Positions 52,537 through 60,479 of a stretch of 60,479 bases of DNA are shown here, in pieces. Position 1 is the stretch's first letter, and the number at the start of each line of letters is the position of its first letter. The stretch is taken from contig CAYZMS010000025.1 of NCBI GenBank assembly GCA_964479625.1, positions 1-60,479 of the forward strand. The letters run 5' to 3'. Below the pieces are notes generated by a model. It was not told the DNA's origin. It saw only the letters and a list, made by a program, of their open reading frames with translations, and made no database searches. A program made the position numbers and the translations under genes. The stretch comes from CAYZMS01 sp964479625 (GTDB lineage Bacteria; Bacteroidota; Bacteroidia; Chitinophagales; Saprospiraceae).

Positions 52537-53178
52537 TCATGCTTTTCCTTTCAACAAAGGGACAAATCGAAACTGCCCCAACTCTTCCCGTTGAAAGCGT
52601 TTTTCACTAAGGCGTTTAAACCGCATCATTTCCTGGCTGCCGGTCCCGACTGGCATCAGCAGGATGCCATCAATGGCCAGTTGTTCGAATAAAGGAGCAG
52701 GAATGGCATCCCCGCCAGCGGTAACGATTATTCGGTCAAAGGGGGCATACTCTGGCAAGCCTTCAGAGCCATCCCGGTGAAAGCAACGGACGCTTCCCAA
52801 TCCAAGGACTTCCAAAAGCGTGCGGGCGTGTTGAAAAAGCACGGCATGCCGTTCGACCGTAAAAACCCTGGCCCCCAGCAAAGCCAGCAGGGCGGCCTGG
52901 TAGCCCGACCCCGTGCCTACTTCCAGTACCTTTTGCCGGGCTTGTACCTCCAGTAATTCGGTCATCCTTGCAACGGTATACGGTTGGGAAATAGTCTGCT
53001 GATTGCCAATTGGAAAGGGTTGATCTTCATAGGCCTTTTCCTCGAATGCCTTATCCAGGAAATAGTGCCGGGGCAATCTTTCCATGGCCTCCAGAACCCG
53101 CTCATCTGTTATACCGCGCTTGCTCAGGCTCTGGATGAGCTTCCGTCGCAAACCCTTATGTCGGTAGGTGTCTTTCAC
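52537..53178 (-). CDS. pcm: Protein-L-isoaspartate O-methyltransferase
   Basis: A 213-residue SAM-dependent methyltransferase that repairs isoaspartyl residues in damaged proteins. Motif I is VLEVGTGSGYQAALLALLGA; the family-specific N-terminal segment is AMERLPRHYFLDKAFEEKAY, with the active-site region IGNQQTISQPYTVARMTELL. The start at 53178 gives the usual length. It is convergent with fdhD and divergent from the phosphohexomutase gene. Confidence 0.93.
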   Translation of the reverse strand: MKDTYRHKGLRRKLIQSLSKRGITDERVLEAMERLPRHYFLDKAFEEKAYEDQPFPIGNQQTISQPYTVARMTELLEVQARQKVLEVGTGSGYQAALLALLGARVFTVERHAVLFQHARTLLEVLGLGSVRCFHRDGSEGLPEYAPFDRIIVTAGGDAIPAPLFEQLAIDGILLMPVGTGSQEMMRFKRLSEKRFQREELGQFRFVPLLKGKA

Positions 53179-53227
53179 TATAGTAAATTACAAATTTCGA
53201 GAAGGTTAAAAAACCATATTCCTCCCA

Positions 53228-53260
53228 TTGGACTAGATTTCTGTATTATTTTTACCTTAC
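53228..53260 (+). promoter_or_regulatory. Candidate Bacteroidota promoter for the phosphohexomutase gene
   Basis: TTG at 53228-53230 and TACCTTAC at 53253-53260 resemble the -33 and -7 elements, with 22 bases between them (slightly long). It lies 83 bases before the ATG at 53344. Confidence 0.45.
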
Positions 53261-53343
53261 ATACAGTATACAAAATCAATACCCTTGGCAGCTACCGGAC
53301 AAACCTGGTTCTTCCAGGCTGCCATTCAAAAAACCACACCCTT

Positions 53344-54741
53344 ATGACCCAAATTAAGTTTGGAACAGATGGATGGCGGGCGATCATCGCCCAGGAATAC
53401 ACCGTAGACAATGTCAAGCGCATTGCCGAAGCTACGGCAAAATGGATGAAAAAAAATAAAGCCACCCAGGCGGTCATCGGCTACGATTGTCGCTTTGCCG
53501 GTTTGTTGTTTACGGAAACCACTACCCGCGTACTGGGTGCTCATGGCCTGAAGGTAAAAATGGCCAAAGAATTTGTTTCTACGCCCATGGTTTCTCTTGG
53601 CGTGGTAAAAACAGGTTCCGACCTGGGCATTGTCATTACCGCCAGCCACAACCCTCCTTCCTATAACGGCTATAAACTGAAGTCCAAGTTTGGCGGCCCT
53701 ATGGTACCCGATCAGATCGCCGAAGTGGAAGCGGAAATCCCCGACCAGGTCCCGACTGCAGACCTGCCTACAATGGAGGAACTGGAATCCAAAGGCTTGC
53801 TCGAATACGTCGACCTCGAGCAAATGTACCTGGACCATGTAGCTAATAAGTTTGACCTGGAATTGATCCGCAATGCAAATATTTCGATCGCTTGCGATGC
53901 CATGTATGGTGCAGGACAAAATGCCATGAAAAAGCTGTTTCCCAAGGCCCATTTGCTACATTGCGAATTCAATCCTTCCTTCCTCGGTCAGGCCCCTGAA
54001 CCCATTGAACGTAACCTGACCGAACTTTCCGAACTCATAAAGCATACCCCAGATATCCAACTGGGTGTGGCTAATGACGGCGACGCAGACCGCATTGGAC
54101 TTTTTGACGAGGATGGCCAATTCGTAGATTCTCACCGGATCCTCCTGCTGTTGTTGTATTACCTGCACGAGTTTAAAAAGGAAACGGGAAAGGTCATCTT
54201 TACCTTCAGCGTAACAGATAAAATGCGCAAACTGGCCGAACATTACGGGCTGGACTACGAGATCACCAAGATCGGGTTCAAATACATCGCTGAGATCATG
54301 ACTCAGGAGGATGTGGTTGTCGGTGGGGAGGAATCCGGCGGACTGGCTGTCAAAGGTCATATTCCCGAGCGCGATGGCATCTGGATCGCCCTTATGATCA
54401 TGGAGTTCATGGCCAAAACAGGCAAGAGTATTAAGGAATTGATCGGAGAAGTATACGAACGGGTGGGCGCATTCAGCTTCGACCGGGACGACTTGCATAT
54501 TACCAATGCACAAAAACTGGCCGTAGTCGAACGTTGTAAAAACGATCCCTACTCCGCCTTCGGCGATTATACCGTACAAAGCACAGAAGCGGTTGATGGC
54601 ACCAAGTTCCTGCTGGGGGACGACCGCTGGGTGATGATCCGTCCTTCCGGTACCGAACCGGTGTTGCGCGTGTATTGCCAGGCGGGCAGTGCAGAAGAGG
54701 TGCGCACCATTCTGGATACGGTACAAGCAACGATTTTGTAA
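53344..54741 (+). CDS. Phosphoglucomutase/phosphomannomutase family protein
   Basis: A 465-residue enzyme of the alpha-D-phosphohexomutase family, from ATG 53344 at the typical start MTQIKFGTDGWRAIIAQEYT. The catalytic phosphoserine is in TASHNPPSYNGYK, the metal-binding loop is DGDADRIGLF, the sugar-binding loop is EESGG and the phosphate-binding loop is RPSGTEPVLRVY. It interconverts hexose 1- and 6-phosphates; glucose or mannose specificity is not decided by these motifs. A long hairpin follows 3 bases after the stop. Confidence 0.93.
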   Translation: MTQIKFGTDGWRAIIAQEYTVDNVKRIAEATAKWMKKNKATQAVIGYDCRFAGLLFTETTTRVLGAHGLKVKMAKEFVSTPMVSLGVVKTGSDLGIVITASHNPPSYNGYKLKSKFGGPMVPDQIAEVEAEIPDQVPTADLPTMEELESKGLLEYVDLEQMYLDHVANKFDLELIRNANISIACDAMYGAGQNAMKKLFPKAHLLHCEFNPSFLGQAPEPIERNLTELSELIKHTPDIQLGVANDGDADRIGLFDEDGQFVDSHRILLLLLYYLHEFKKETGKVIFTFSVTDKMRKLAEHYGLDYEITKIGFKYIAEIMTQEDVVVGGEESGGLAVKGHIPERDGIWIALMIMEFMAKTGKSIKELIGEVYERVGAFSFDRDDLHITNAQKLAVVERCKNDPYSAFGDYTVQSTEAVDGTKFLLGDDRWVMIRPSGTEPVLRVYCQAGSAEEVRTILDTVQATIL

Positions 54742-54743
54742 AA

Positions 54744-54786
54744 AGAAGACAGCTCAAAACGGCTTTGGCGTTTTGAGCTGTCTTCT
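54744..54786. terminator. Perfect 18-bp bidirectional hairpin (repeat-family member 4)
   Basis: AGAAGACAGCTCAAAACG (54744-54761), loop GCTTTGG, CGTTTTGAGCTGTCTTCT (54769-54786). It fills the gap between two convergent genes (stops at 54741 and 54797) and shares the CTCAAAACG core with the hairpins at 6489, 17211 and 36939. Confidence 0.85.
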
Positions 54787-54796
54787 ACCAAGCTTT

Positions 54797-55240
54797 TCAG
54801 CGTATCATGGCAATATGAGGAATATCATCTTCCAGGTATTCTTCTCCAACTGTTTCGAAGCCAAAGGAGCGGTAGAAGCGGATCAGGTAGGACTGCGCCG
54901 ATATCTTTAAAGGCTTTCCAGGAAAAAGCAGCTGGGCCTGCCGAAGGCTTTCCTGCATTAAGGCTTTTCCCAAGCCGGTACCACGGGCGGAGGGGGCACT
55001 TACCACACGGCCAATGGAAGCGTATTTTTCATAAGAAACCCCCAGAGGTAACAAGCGGGTATAGGCAAGGAGCTGCTGCTCCGAAGTATATCCGCAAAGA
55101 TGGAACCCAAGCCTGTCCTTACCGTCGGCATCTAGGTAAGGGCAATGCTGTTCGACCACAAACACCTCCTGCCGAAGGGCCATGATGGCATACAGTTCAT
55201 CCAGGCTTAATTCGTAAAAGGGCTTACAAGTAAAGGTCAT
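54797..55240 (-). CDS. elaA: ElaA-type GNAT N-acetyltransferase
   Basis: A 147-residue GNAT-fold acetyltransferase of the ElaA group. Motifs are LYAIMALRQEVFVVEQHCPY near the N-terminus (ElaA-specific), ASIGRVVSAPSARGTGLGKA (acetyl-CoA-binding loop) and ISAQSYLIRFYRSFGFETVG. The substrate is not known. The start overlaps the end of the APH-like gene by four bases, so they are cotranscribed. Confidence 0.92.
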   Translation of the reverse strand: MTFTCKPFYELSLDELYAIMALRQEVFVVEQHCPYLDADGKDRLGFHLCGYTSEQQLLAYTRLLPLGVSYEKYASIGRVVSAPSARGTGLGKALMQESLRQAQLLFPGKPLKISAQSYLIRFYRSFGFETVGEEYLEDDIPHIAMIR

Positions 55241-56262
55241 GAAAGGGTTTTCCGTTGTAGTTGCAAATCCTTATGGTATTCCATTAACAGGTTAAAATAA
55301 GCCTGTACCGCTGGAACAACACCCGGAGCAGCCTCCGGCACGGTGATCCCCTTTAGGGCGTTGACCTTCAGCCGAACATTTGCCCGATACATCTTAAAGA
55401 ACAGAAAGATCAATTCATCCTGTCGGTTTTGGATAACATTGACCCTGGGTAAATAGCGGTCCAGAAAAAGCTGTCCAAAATCAGGCCGCCCATGGGCGTC
55501 CATATCCATACAAAAAAAGGCAATATCGTTGAGGATATCAATTTGCCGGAACTCATCATTGAATTCAATACAATCGAAAATTATGGGCTCCTCCAGCAAA
55601 AAAATGTTCATCGAATGCAGGTCACCATGGGCATCCACCACCATCCCCTGGGCATCGCGTTCCAAAAAACGCCTGGCCTGCTCCTCTACAAAACCGGTTG
55701 CAGTCTCAATAACTTGCTCCAATTCTATTTTAGAAGCGCGCCCCAATTGTTCTTCCACAAAGGGCAATACCCCTTCAAGATCCGAGAACTTACGAATGTG
55801 TTGCTTTGGAGACGTCCTTCCTTTGATCACCTCCACGCTTTGGTGGAAAAGTACCAGTTGGTCTACGATCTGTTCGATCTGACGAGCGCTTACCGCTCCG
55901 GCGTCCAGTAAGCGGTTCATTTGACGATTTTCGTCCACCCGCCTCATTTTTAGGGTATAATCCTGGATTTCCCCATCCGCTCCGCCTATGTTCCAGAGTT
56001 CCCTGTTTTTGGTAATGGGTTCTACGCCCAGGTATAATTTTGCTGCAAGGCGCCGGTTGAGTTCCAGTTCCTGTTCGAGGATGGCTTTCCGTTTTTCAAG
56101 GGTCGAAAAATCCATGAAGGAATACAAAACCGGCTTTTTTACCTTATAGGCAAATTGTTCACCTAACAGCACCCAACTCCCATGGGTTTGCACCACTTCA
56201 ACCGCTTGCCCGTACTGTTTGCTAAGGGTGTCCGCCAAAGCTTGAATTTCATCCGCATTCAT
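55237..56262 (-). CDS. APH-like kinase domain protein (half of a bifunctional APH/ATP-binding family)
   Basis: A 341-residue aminoglycoside-phosphotransferase-like protein. Catalytic-loop motifs are VVDAHGDLHSMNIFLLEEPI and the metal-binding FDCIEFNDEFRQIDILNDIA; an N-terminal lobe carries FAYKVKKPV. It is the APH-like half of proteins annotated elsewhere as bifunctional APH/ATP-binding proteins; the P-loop half is encoded immediately upstream as a separate gene (56275-56790). Despite the name it is unlikely to be an antibiotic resistance enzyme; the substrate is unknown. Confidence 0.82.
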   Translation of the reverse strand: MNADEIQALADTLSKQYGQAVEVVQTHGSWVLLGEQFAYKVKKPVLYSFMDFSTLEKRKAILEQELELNRRLAAKLYLGVEPITKNRELWNIGGADGEIQDYTLKMRRVDENRQMNRLLDAGAVSARQIEQIVDQLVLFHQSVEVIKGRTSPKQHIRKFSDLEGVLPFVEEQLGRASKIELEQVIETATGFVEEQARRFLERDAQGMVVDAHGDLHSMNIFLLEEPIIFDCIEFNDEFRQIDILNDIAFFCMDMDAHGRPDFGQLFLDRYLPRVNVIQNRQDELIFLFFKMYRANVRLKVNALKGITVPEAAPGVVPAVQAYFNLLMEYHKDLQLQRKTLS

Positions 56263-56274
56263 AAGGCGATTTTT

Positions 56275-56790
56275 TCAATCGGAAGGATTGTAAAGGGACT
56301 GGGCTTGTAAATAAGCACGGGTTTGCCCTACCATGTCTTCTATTTCCAGCTGATCGGAATGAAAGACCAGTTTTTGTTCTTCCAGGGGTTCGTATTGTTC
56401 CTTGACTTTTTGATAAACCTCGAAATCTGCTTCACTATGGGGGCGCTGCTTCGAAACGCGCTCCCTGATCACCTCTTCTCCGGCTTTCAGTTCGATCCAT
56501 AGGAGGGGAACTTCTGTGGCGGCAGCGATCTCCATAAAGGGTTGCCGGACTTCCTTTTTGTAAAAGGTACCATCAATGATGGTAAGCACTCCGGCCCGCA
56601 GGCTTTTTTCTGATCGATGCATCATCTCCTCATAGATGGAGGTACGGGTAACATCATCATACCGGCCTCGCAACCCGAGCTCGGTTCTCAACATGTCGGT
56701 GTTGAAATGCTGCGCCTGCAAAGCCGTTGCCAGAGCCAGGGCAAAGGTGGTTTTCCCCGTCCCGGGCAGCCCCGTAATAATGATCAGCAT
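56275..56790 (-). CDS. AAA-type P-loop kinase (partner of the APH-like protein)
   Basis: A 171-residue P-loop protein from the ATG at 56790, which opens MLIIITGLPGTGKTTFALAL. The Walker A is GLPGTGKTT. VLTIIDGTFYKKEVRQPF is typical of the ATP-binding half of the bifunctional APH/ATP-binding proteins. The reading frame extends upstream to 56877 but that part overlaps the UspA gene and is not protein-like. The stop lies 12 bases before the APH-like gene, so they form one operon. Reaction unknown; a small-molecule kinase is expected. Confidence 0.85.
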   Translation of the reverse strand: MLIIITGLPGTGKTTFALALATALQAQHFNTDMLRTELGLRGRYDDVTRTSIYEEMMHRSEKSLRAGVLTIIDGTFYKKEVRQPFMEIAAATEVPLLWIELKAGEEVIRERVSKQRPHSEADFEVYQKVKEQYEPLEEQKLVFHSDQLEIEDMVGQTRAYLQAQSLYNPSD

Positions 56791-56852
56791 AGTATGTTCG
56801 ACGGTTTTCGAAAGAAAGATGTTGCAATAATGCCTCCCGGTCAAAATTACCG

Positions 56853-57740
56853 TTAACGAACCACAAAGATAGGACAATCTTTGTGTACAGTGGCTAGTTT
56901 CTCGGTAACACTACCAAATACAAAACTCTCTAAGGCGGAATGCCCCTGTGCCCCTATTACGATCAGGTCATAGTCGTTCTCCACCGCAAATTCATGGACA
57001 TGGACACCGGCATTGCTGTAGGTATTTTCAATGAATTTCGCCTGGATCTTTTTGGGATCGAATTGATGATCTTTGAAAAACTTGGTCTGGTTCTGTTCGG
57101 CCGATTCCAGCAGCACTTTTCGAAAACCGCTTTGGTCATAGGGAAGGGCGTAATAATCCAGCGGTGGTAAATCAATAACATAAAGCGTATCCAACTCCGC
57201 CTCCGGTAGCGATCCCGATAGGGTCTCTGCAAAGTGCAGGGCCCTGGCCGAGTGATCCGAGAAATCAACTGGCACTAAAATCTTTTGAATGGGCTTCAAG
57301 GGAGCATCAGGCACCAGAAGCAAATGACTATCCACCTTACGGGCAGCTTTTCGGGCGGTAATGCCGCTGCCTGCACTTTGTTTTTTATTACCAACGACCA
57401 GCAATTCCGCTTCTTTTACCTCCAGCCAGTGAATGACCTTTTGGTAGGGTTTACCCTCCCGCACGTCTACCTGTAATTTCAGGCCCTTTTGACCATCAAA
57501 CTTTTCCTGGACCTTTTGAGCCAATTGGTTACGAGCCCGTTCATCAACCGGCATTTCGGGTGCGAACATTTTTTGAAACTGGGCATCCAGGTTCCGGGGA
57601 GCAGTAAAATCCGGCATAACGTGCAGAAAATAGAGCTGCTCCAGTTGCAAGGTAGGCTGTAGCATTAACATGGCATCCATTAACTGCTCATCCATAGTGG
57701 ACAGGTCCAATGCGATCAGGGCACGTTTAGGGTATTTCAT
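56853..57740 (-). CDS. Tandem universal stress protein (UspA family)
   Basis: A 295-residue protein with two Usp domains (about 1-130 and 140-295). The start at 57740 (MKYPKRALIALDLSTMDEQL) fits the family; the open frame extends 16 codons further. The second domain carries KILVPVDFSDHSARALHFAE and the ATP-binding G-2x-G-9x-G(S/T) pattern in DLIVIGAQGHSALESFVFGS then VTEKLA. The first domain has LVVGNKKQ but a less canonical nucleotide loop. Such proteins bind ATP or act in stress survival. Confidence 0.9.
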   Translation of the reverse strand: MKYPKRALIALDLSTMDEQLMDAMLMLQPTLQLEQLYFLHVMPDFTAPRNLDAQFQKMFAPEMPVDERARNQLAQKVQEKFDGQKGLKLQVDVREGKPYQKVIHWLEVKEAELLVVGNKKQSAGSGITARKAARKVDSHLLLVPDAPLKPIQKILVPVDFSDHSARALHFAETLSGSLPEAELDTLYVIDLPPLDYYALPYDQSGFRKVLLESAEQNQTKFFKDHQFDPKKIQAKFIENTYSNAGVHVHEFAVENDYDLIVIGAQGHSALESFVFGSVTEKLATVHKDCPIFVVR

Positions 57741-57862
57741 AGCTATCGAGTATTTTTCAATCATTCCTTTGGCGCATTGAGAAACCAAAATAAGCTTTGT
57801 TTTCCAGCTTGTTCTATTTGAACCGATGTGAACTTTTTGGGCTGGACTGCAGCTTAAACCAA

Positions 57863-58315
57863 CTATCCCACTGTTATCTTTTGAAAAGCCCGCTCCTCTG
57901 CTTCGGGCACATCAACGAATAGCAATCGCAAAATACCATTCCGCAGGGTCGCAGTGATCTTTTCATGGCCCACCCCATCGGCCAGCCGGAAGCAGCGCTC
58001 GAAGGTTTCCAGATCAAACTCTTCCAAAATGTACTGGGAAGATTCCGTTTTCCCCTTATTATTTTTCTCCCCGCGGATCTTCAGCAGGTCATCCTGTACC
58101 AGGATCTCGATCTCCTCTTTCCGGTAGCCTGGAACGGCCAGTTCTAACTCCAATAAACGCCCACGGGTCCGGATATTGGCTGCAGGTTGTCCTTTTTGGT
58201 AATCACGCTGGATGTTAAAGGCGTTGCGGCCGCCGAAATGATCGCGATCGATCAAAGGCCCAAAAGCGGGTTTGATACGGCTAAACGCCCGGTTTCTGGT
58301 TGGTGAATGTGGCAT
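57863..58315 (-). CDS. Hsp20/alpha-crystallin small heat-shock protein
   Basis: A 150-residue small heat-shock protein from the ATG at 58315 (MPHSPTRNRAF). The alpha-crystallin domain spans about 50-145, with ELELAVPGYRKEEIEILVQD, SSQYILEEFDLETFERCFRL and the C-terminal IATLRN-type strand (ITATLRNGILRLLFVDVPEA). It prevents aggregation as an ATP-independent chaperone. It is followed on the same side by HemN, and the UspA gene is just beyond it in the same direction. Confidence 0.92.
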   Translation of the reverse strand: MPHSPTRNRAFSRIKPAFGPLIDRDHFGGRNAFNIQRDYQKGQPAANIRTRGRLLELELAVPGYRKEEIEILVQDDLLKIRGEKNNKGKTESSQYILEEFDLETFERCFRLADGVGHEKITATLRNGILRLLFVDVPEAEERAFQKITVG

Positions 58316-58488
58316 GGTCGTTCGATTGTTGGTTGAAGAATCCAACGATAAGTCCTTCGCTGGTTTACCTTTCAATTTAGACGGAACCGACTAGATGCGC
58401 AGGGATGGGGGTCAATCAGAAAGGATGATTTTTGTCAATTCGATGGTTCGGTATTTTCGAAAGGACCCGGTCGACAAGGGCCCCTGCG

Positions 58489-59841
58489 CTAAACAGCCAT
58501 ACTAAACAAGCTCCCCTCGGGCTGCTTACGCCAATAACGGGCATCCAGAGCCATACAAATATTGCGCAGGAAGGGTAAGCCCGCGGGGGTAACCTTTAGG
58601 CGGCCTTCGAAAAGCTCCACCAGCTGATCACTTTCCAGTTCGGGCAATCGCCGGAGGCCTTCCTCCAGGGCAGAGGTCTGTAGCCCAAGACAGGACCAAT
58701 GCGTTTCAAAACGGCACATGATATTTAAAATGTGTCGTCGAAGAATCTGATCTTCCCTGCTAAGTACATGCCCTTTGGTAATAGGGAATTCCCCTTGCTC
58801 CACCCGATCGGTATAGGCTTCGATCGATTTTTCGTTCTGCACATAGATATCCCAGCTGTCGCTGATGGAGGAAGCTCCAAGAGCCAGGTTGAGCCGGGTG
58901 TTGTAAGGAGTGTAGCCCATAAAGCTACGGTGCAGGCTTCCTGTTTCCAAAGCCTGGTAAAGCTCATCTTCCGGTAATGCGAAATGGTCCATCCCTATTT
59001 CGCGATACCCCAAGTCTTCGAGTAATTCGCGACCCAGTTCATAAAGTTGACGTTTCTCCTCCCCTTTGGGCAGATCAGCCTCTGAATAGGCCCGCTGACT
59101 GGGTTTGATCCAGGGAACGTGGGCATAGCTGTAAAAAGCAATGCGTTCGGGCCGCAGCACCTGCAGTTTTTCCATGGTCTGCCGGATGTGTTCCGGGCTT
59201 TGGCGGGGCAGGCCGAAGATCAGGTCGTAATTGATGGAGGTATAGCCCAGCTTGCGGGCTTCCCGGGTCACTTCAACCACTTGTTTGTAGGTTTGGTGGC
59301 GGTTGATCAGTTGGAGTATATCCTGATCGAAATCCTGAATGCCGATGCTTAACCTACGGAAGCCCAGATCGGCCAGCACTTCCAAATGCCCTTTGCTGGT
59401 CGAATTGGGGTGAGCTTCGAAACCGAATTCATAGGCTTCGGTAAGGTCCACGTCCTTCAGAATACCGGAAATCAGCCGGTGCAGGTTGGCCGGGCTAAAG
59501 AAGGTGGGCGTCCCCCCGCCCAAGTGCAACTCCCTCAGCCGGGGTCTTCCCACCAACAGGCCTACGTACAGTTGCCACTCCTTAAGTACGGTTTCGATAT
59601 ACGGCTCCTCCACGCTATGCTGCTTGGTAATGCGTTTGTTACACCCGCAATAGGTGCAAAGGTTCTCGCAATAAGGGAGGTGGATGTACAGACTGATGCC
59701 GTCGTCTTCGGAAAAAGCTTCCAATACGCTTTTTTGCCATTCCGCCTGGCTCGGCGCATCCTTTTGCCAGTAGGGCACCGTCGGATAACTAGTGTACCGG
59801 GGCGCCGGTACATTGTATTTCTTCAACAGTTCGGACTGCAT
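58489..59841 (-). CDS. hemN: Oxygen-independent coproporphyrinogen III oxidase
   Basis: A 450-residue radical-SAM enzyme from ATG 59841 (MQSELLKKYNVPAPRYTSYP). The 4Fe-4S SAM cluster ligands are in YCENLCTYCGCNKRI (C-x3-C-x2-C). HLGGGTPTFFSPANLHRLIS and SIGIQDFDQDILQLINRHQT are typical of true HemN rather than HemW. It decarboxylates coproporphyrinogen III to protoporphyrinogen IX in haem synthesis without oxygen. It is a single gene with a gap of about 460 bases beyond its start. Confidence 0.94.
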   Translation of the reverse strand: MQSELLKKYNVPAPRYTSYPTVPYWQKDAPSQAEWQKSVLEAFSEDDGISLYIHLPYCENLCTYCGCNKRITKQHSVEEPYIETVLKEWQLYVGLLVGRPRLRELHLGGGTPTFFSPANLHRLISGILKDVDLTEAYEFGFEAHPNSTSKGHLEVLADLGFRRLSIGIQDFDQDILQLINRHQTYKQVVEVTREARKLGYTSINYDLIFGLPRQSPEHIRQTMEKLQVLRPERIAFYSYAHVPWIKPSQRAYSEADLPKGEEKRQLYELGRELLEDLGYREIGMDHFALPEDELYQALETGSLHRSFMGYTPYNTRLNLALGASSISDSWDIYVQNEKSIEAYTDRVEQGEFPITKGHVLSREDQILRRHILNIMCRFETHWSCLGLQTSALEEGLRRLPELESDQLVELFEGRLKVTPAGLPFLRNICMALDARYWRKQPEGSLFSMAV

Positions 59842-59883
59842 GATCTTCAGGCTTTTTGCTTGGCTACAAAAATAAGTCCCCAA

Positions 59884-60302
59884 CTCGGGCCAAAGGCATG
59901 AGGAAGGTCAGGGGAAAAGGGTGAGAAAGGTCAATGGGTGCTTGGTTGTTGGCCTGGCCTGCGGCTTTAGTCTGCCGTTCGACCCACCGTTGAGGAATAC
60001 TCCCCTCTTGGTCGGGCCAAAAGCACTACCTCCCCCAGCCTATTCCTTTACTCTTCCCTCGACAAGAGACTAAGCTTGTCCGTCCTTTGGATTTTTTGGA
60101 TATTGAAAAGCATTAGGAAGGACGGTGGCGTCCCTATCGGGCTATAGGTTTATAGGTAGTGGTGGTTATTATAACCTGAAAAGAACAAAATTCTTCAAAC
60201 GAGTTATCATAACGTGAATTGGAGTATGAAATTTTGATCAAACATTGGACTTAGAAAATATAAAGTAGTCTATTTGAAAATATCGTCTAAGATGTTCAAT
60301 CT
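59884..60302. other. Intergenic region with a composition change
   Basis: About 420 bases without a supported gene. The first half is GC-neutral like the rest of the window and includes an imperfect inverted repeat CCGTCCTTTGG / AGGAAGGACGG around 60079-60125. From about 60140 the sequence turns AT-rich and remains so to the window end. A CTATTTG element near 60269 could be part of a promoter for the gene at 60303. Confidence 0.45.
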
Positions 60303-60479
60303 ATGGATTTGATTCTAAGAAAGAAAAGCTCTAATTCCAGAGTTTTGTCCTTTTTACTCCTGTTTTTGCTGTTGCTTGCTTTCTTGTTTTTAAAGTCTAT
60401 GCTTGAAGAGGTTTCAACGCATATAGTGAAATTGTTTAAAAAGTCACCCCAAAAGAGGGGTGATATGAGAATGTTGCAA
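60303..60479 (+). CDS. Partial membrane protein running off the window edge
   Basis: An open frame from ATG 60303 is still open at the last base (59 codons). It reads a basic N-terminus (MDLILRKKSSNSRVL), one hydrophobic helix (SFLLLFLLLLAFLFL) and a Lys-rich tail. It is either a membrane-anchored protein or the start of a longer one. The sequence is AT-rich compared with the window. No family recognised. Confidence 0.5.
   Translation, partial: MDLILRKKSSNSRVLSFLLLFLLLLAFLFLKSMLEEVSTHIVKLFKKSPQKRGDMRMLQ

Noticed and set aside
53956..54726. Long minus-strand open frame (256 codons)
   Set aside because: It is antisense to the phosphohexomutase, whose motifs are intact; no family features in the antisense text.

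Overview
The window comes from a member of the Bacteroidota, most likely a Saprospiria/Lewinella-like lineage; the phylum is well supported and the lineage is a guess. Supporting signs are a secreted protein with a type IX secretion (T9SS) C-terminal sorting domain (33328-35253), a TonB-dependent receptor, LytS/LytTR signalling, the phylum-typical promoter form TTG-N20-TAnnTTTG (21595-21625), genes without strong Shine-Dalgarno sequences, and DUF2490, DUF4198 and DUF4874/DUF4832 families. No rRNA, tRNA, CRISPR array, phage or intact insertion sequence was seen.

Layout. 1-1214: decayed type I restriction methylase gene hsdM. 1256-5830: membrane nucleotidyl cyclase divergent from a pstSCAB phosphate operon that lacks phoU. 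6061-9649: small exported protein, DUF2490, DoxX and a FetAB-type ABC transporter. 9955-15832: metal-handling region with a His-rich DUF4198 protein plus HupE/UreJ permease, an OprC-like copper receptor with a Cys-rich partner, and an ACR3 arsenite pump behind an ArsR-type operator. 15840-25549: MacB-like permease, exported methyltransferase lipoprotein, APC permease, S9 peptidase, XRE/4TM pair, Tat-like pirin, AraC regulator and M43 metalloprotease. 26240-33158: one operon with a TolC/HlyD/ABC exporter, a barrel protein and a LytS/LytTR pair. 33328-37736: T9SS cargo, sugar porter, DinB. 37829-39454: two adjacent decayed genes (Crp-type regulator, leucine-rich repeat protein).

39601-45482 is the most unusual block. 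It is a tightly overlapping operon with three Rieske 2Fe-2S domains: one fused to a GltS-type FMN domain, one fused to a pyruvate-oxidase-like TPP enzyme, and one following a ferric-reductase-like membrane domain but separated from it by an in-frame TAG. Two tiny membrane proteins and a Cys-containing anchored protein complete it. It looks like an undescribed redox chain linking cytosolic flavin/TPP chemistry to the membrane. Next comes a probable periplasmic molybdenum hydroxylase (dihaem cytochrome c, 2Fe-2S subunit, Tat-exported Mo subunit; 45704-48985), then FdhD at 51550.

52537-59841 is mostly housekeeping: L-isoaspartyl methyltransferase, phosphohexomutase, ElaA-type acetyltransferase, a split APH-like/P-loop kinase pair, universal stress protein, small heat-shock protein and HemN. 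The last ~350 bases become AT-rich and a new membrane-protein gene runs off the edge.

Two patterns cut across the regions. Gene 3' ends carry a recurring hairpin family with a (T)CTCAAA(A/G)CGCC-like core. Several intergenic gaps hold short C-terminal tails of lost genes (AraC twice, SRPBCC-like, RskA, one unassigned).
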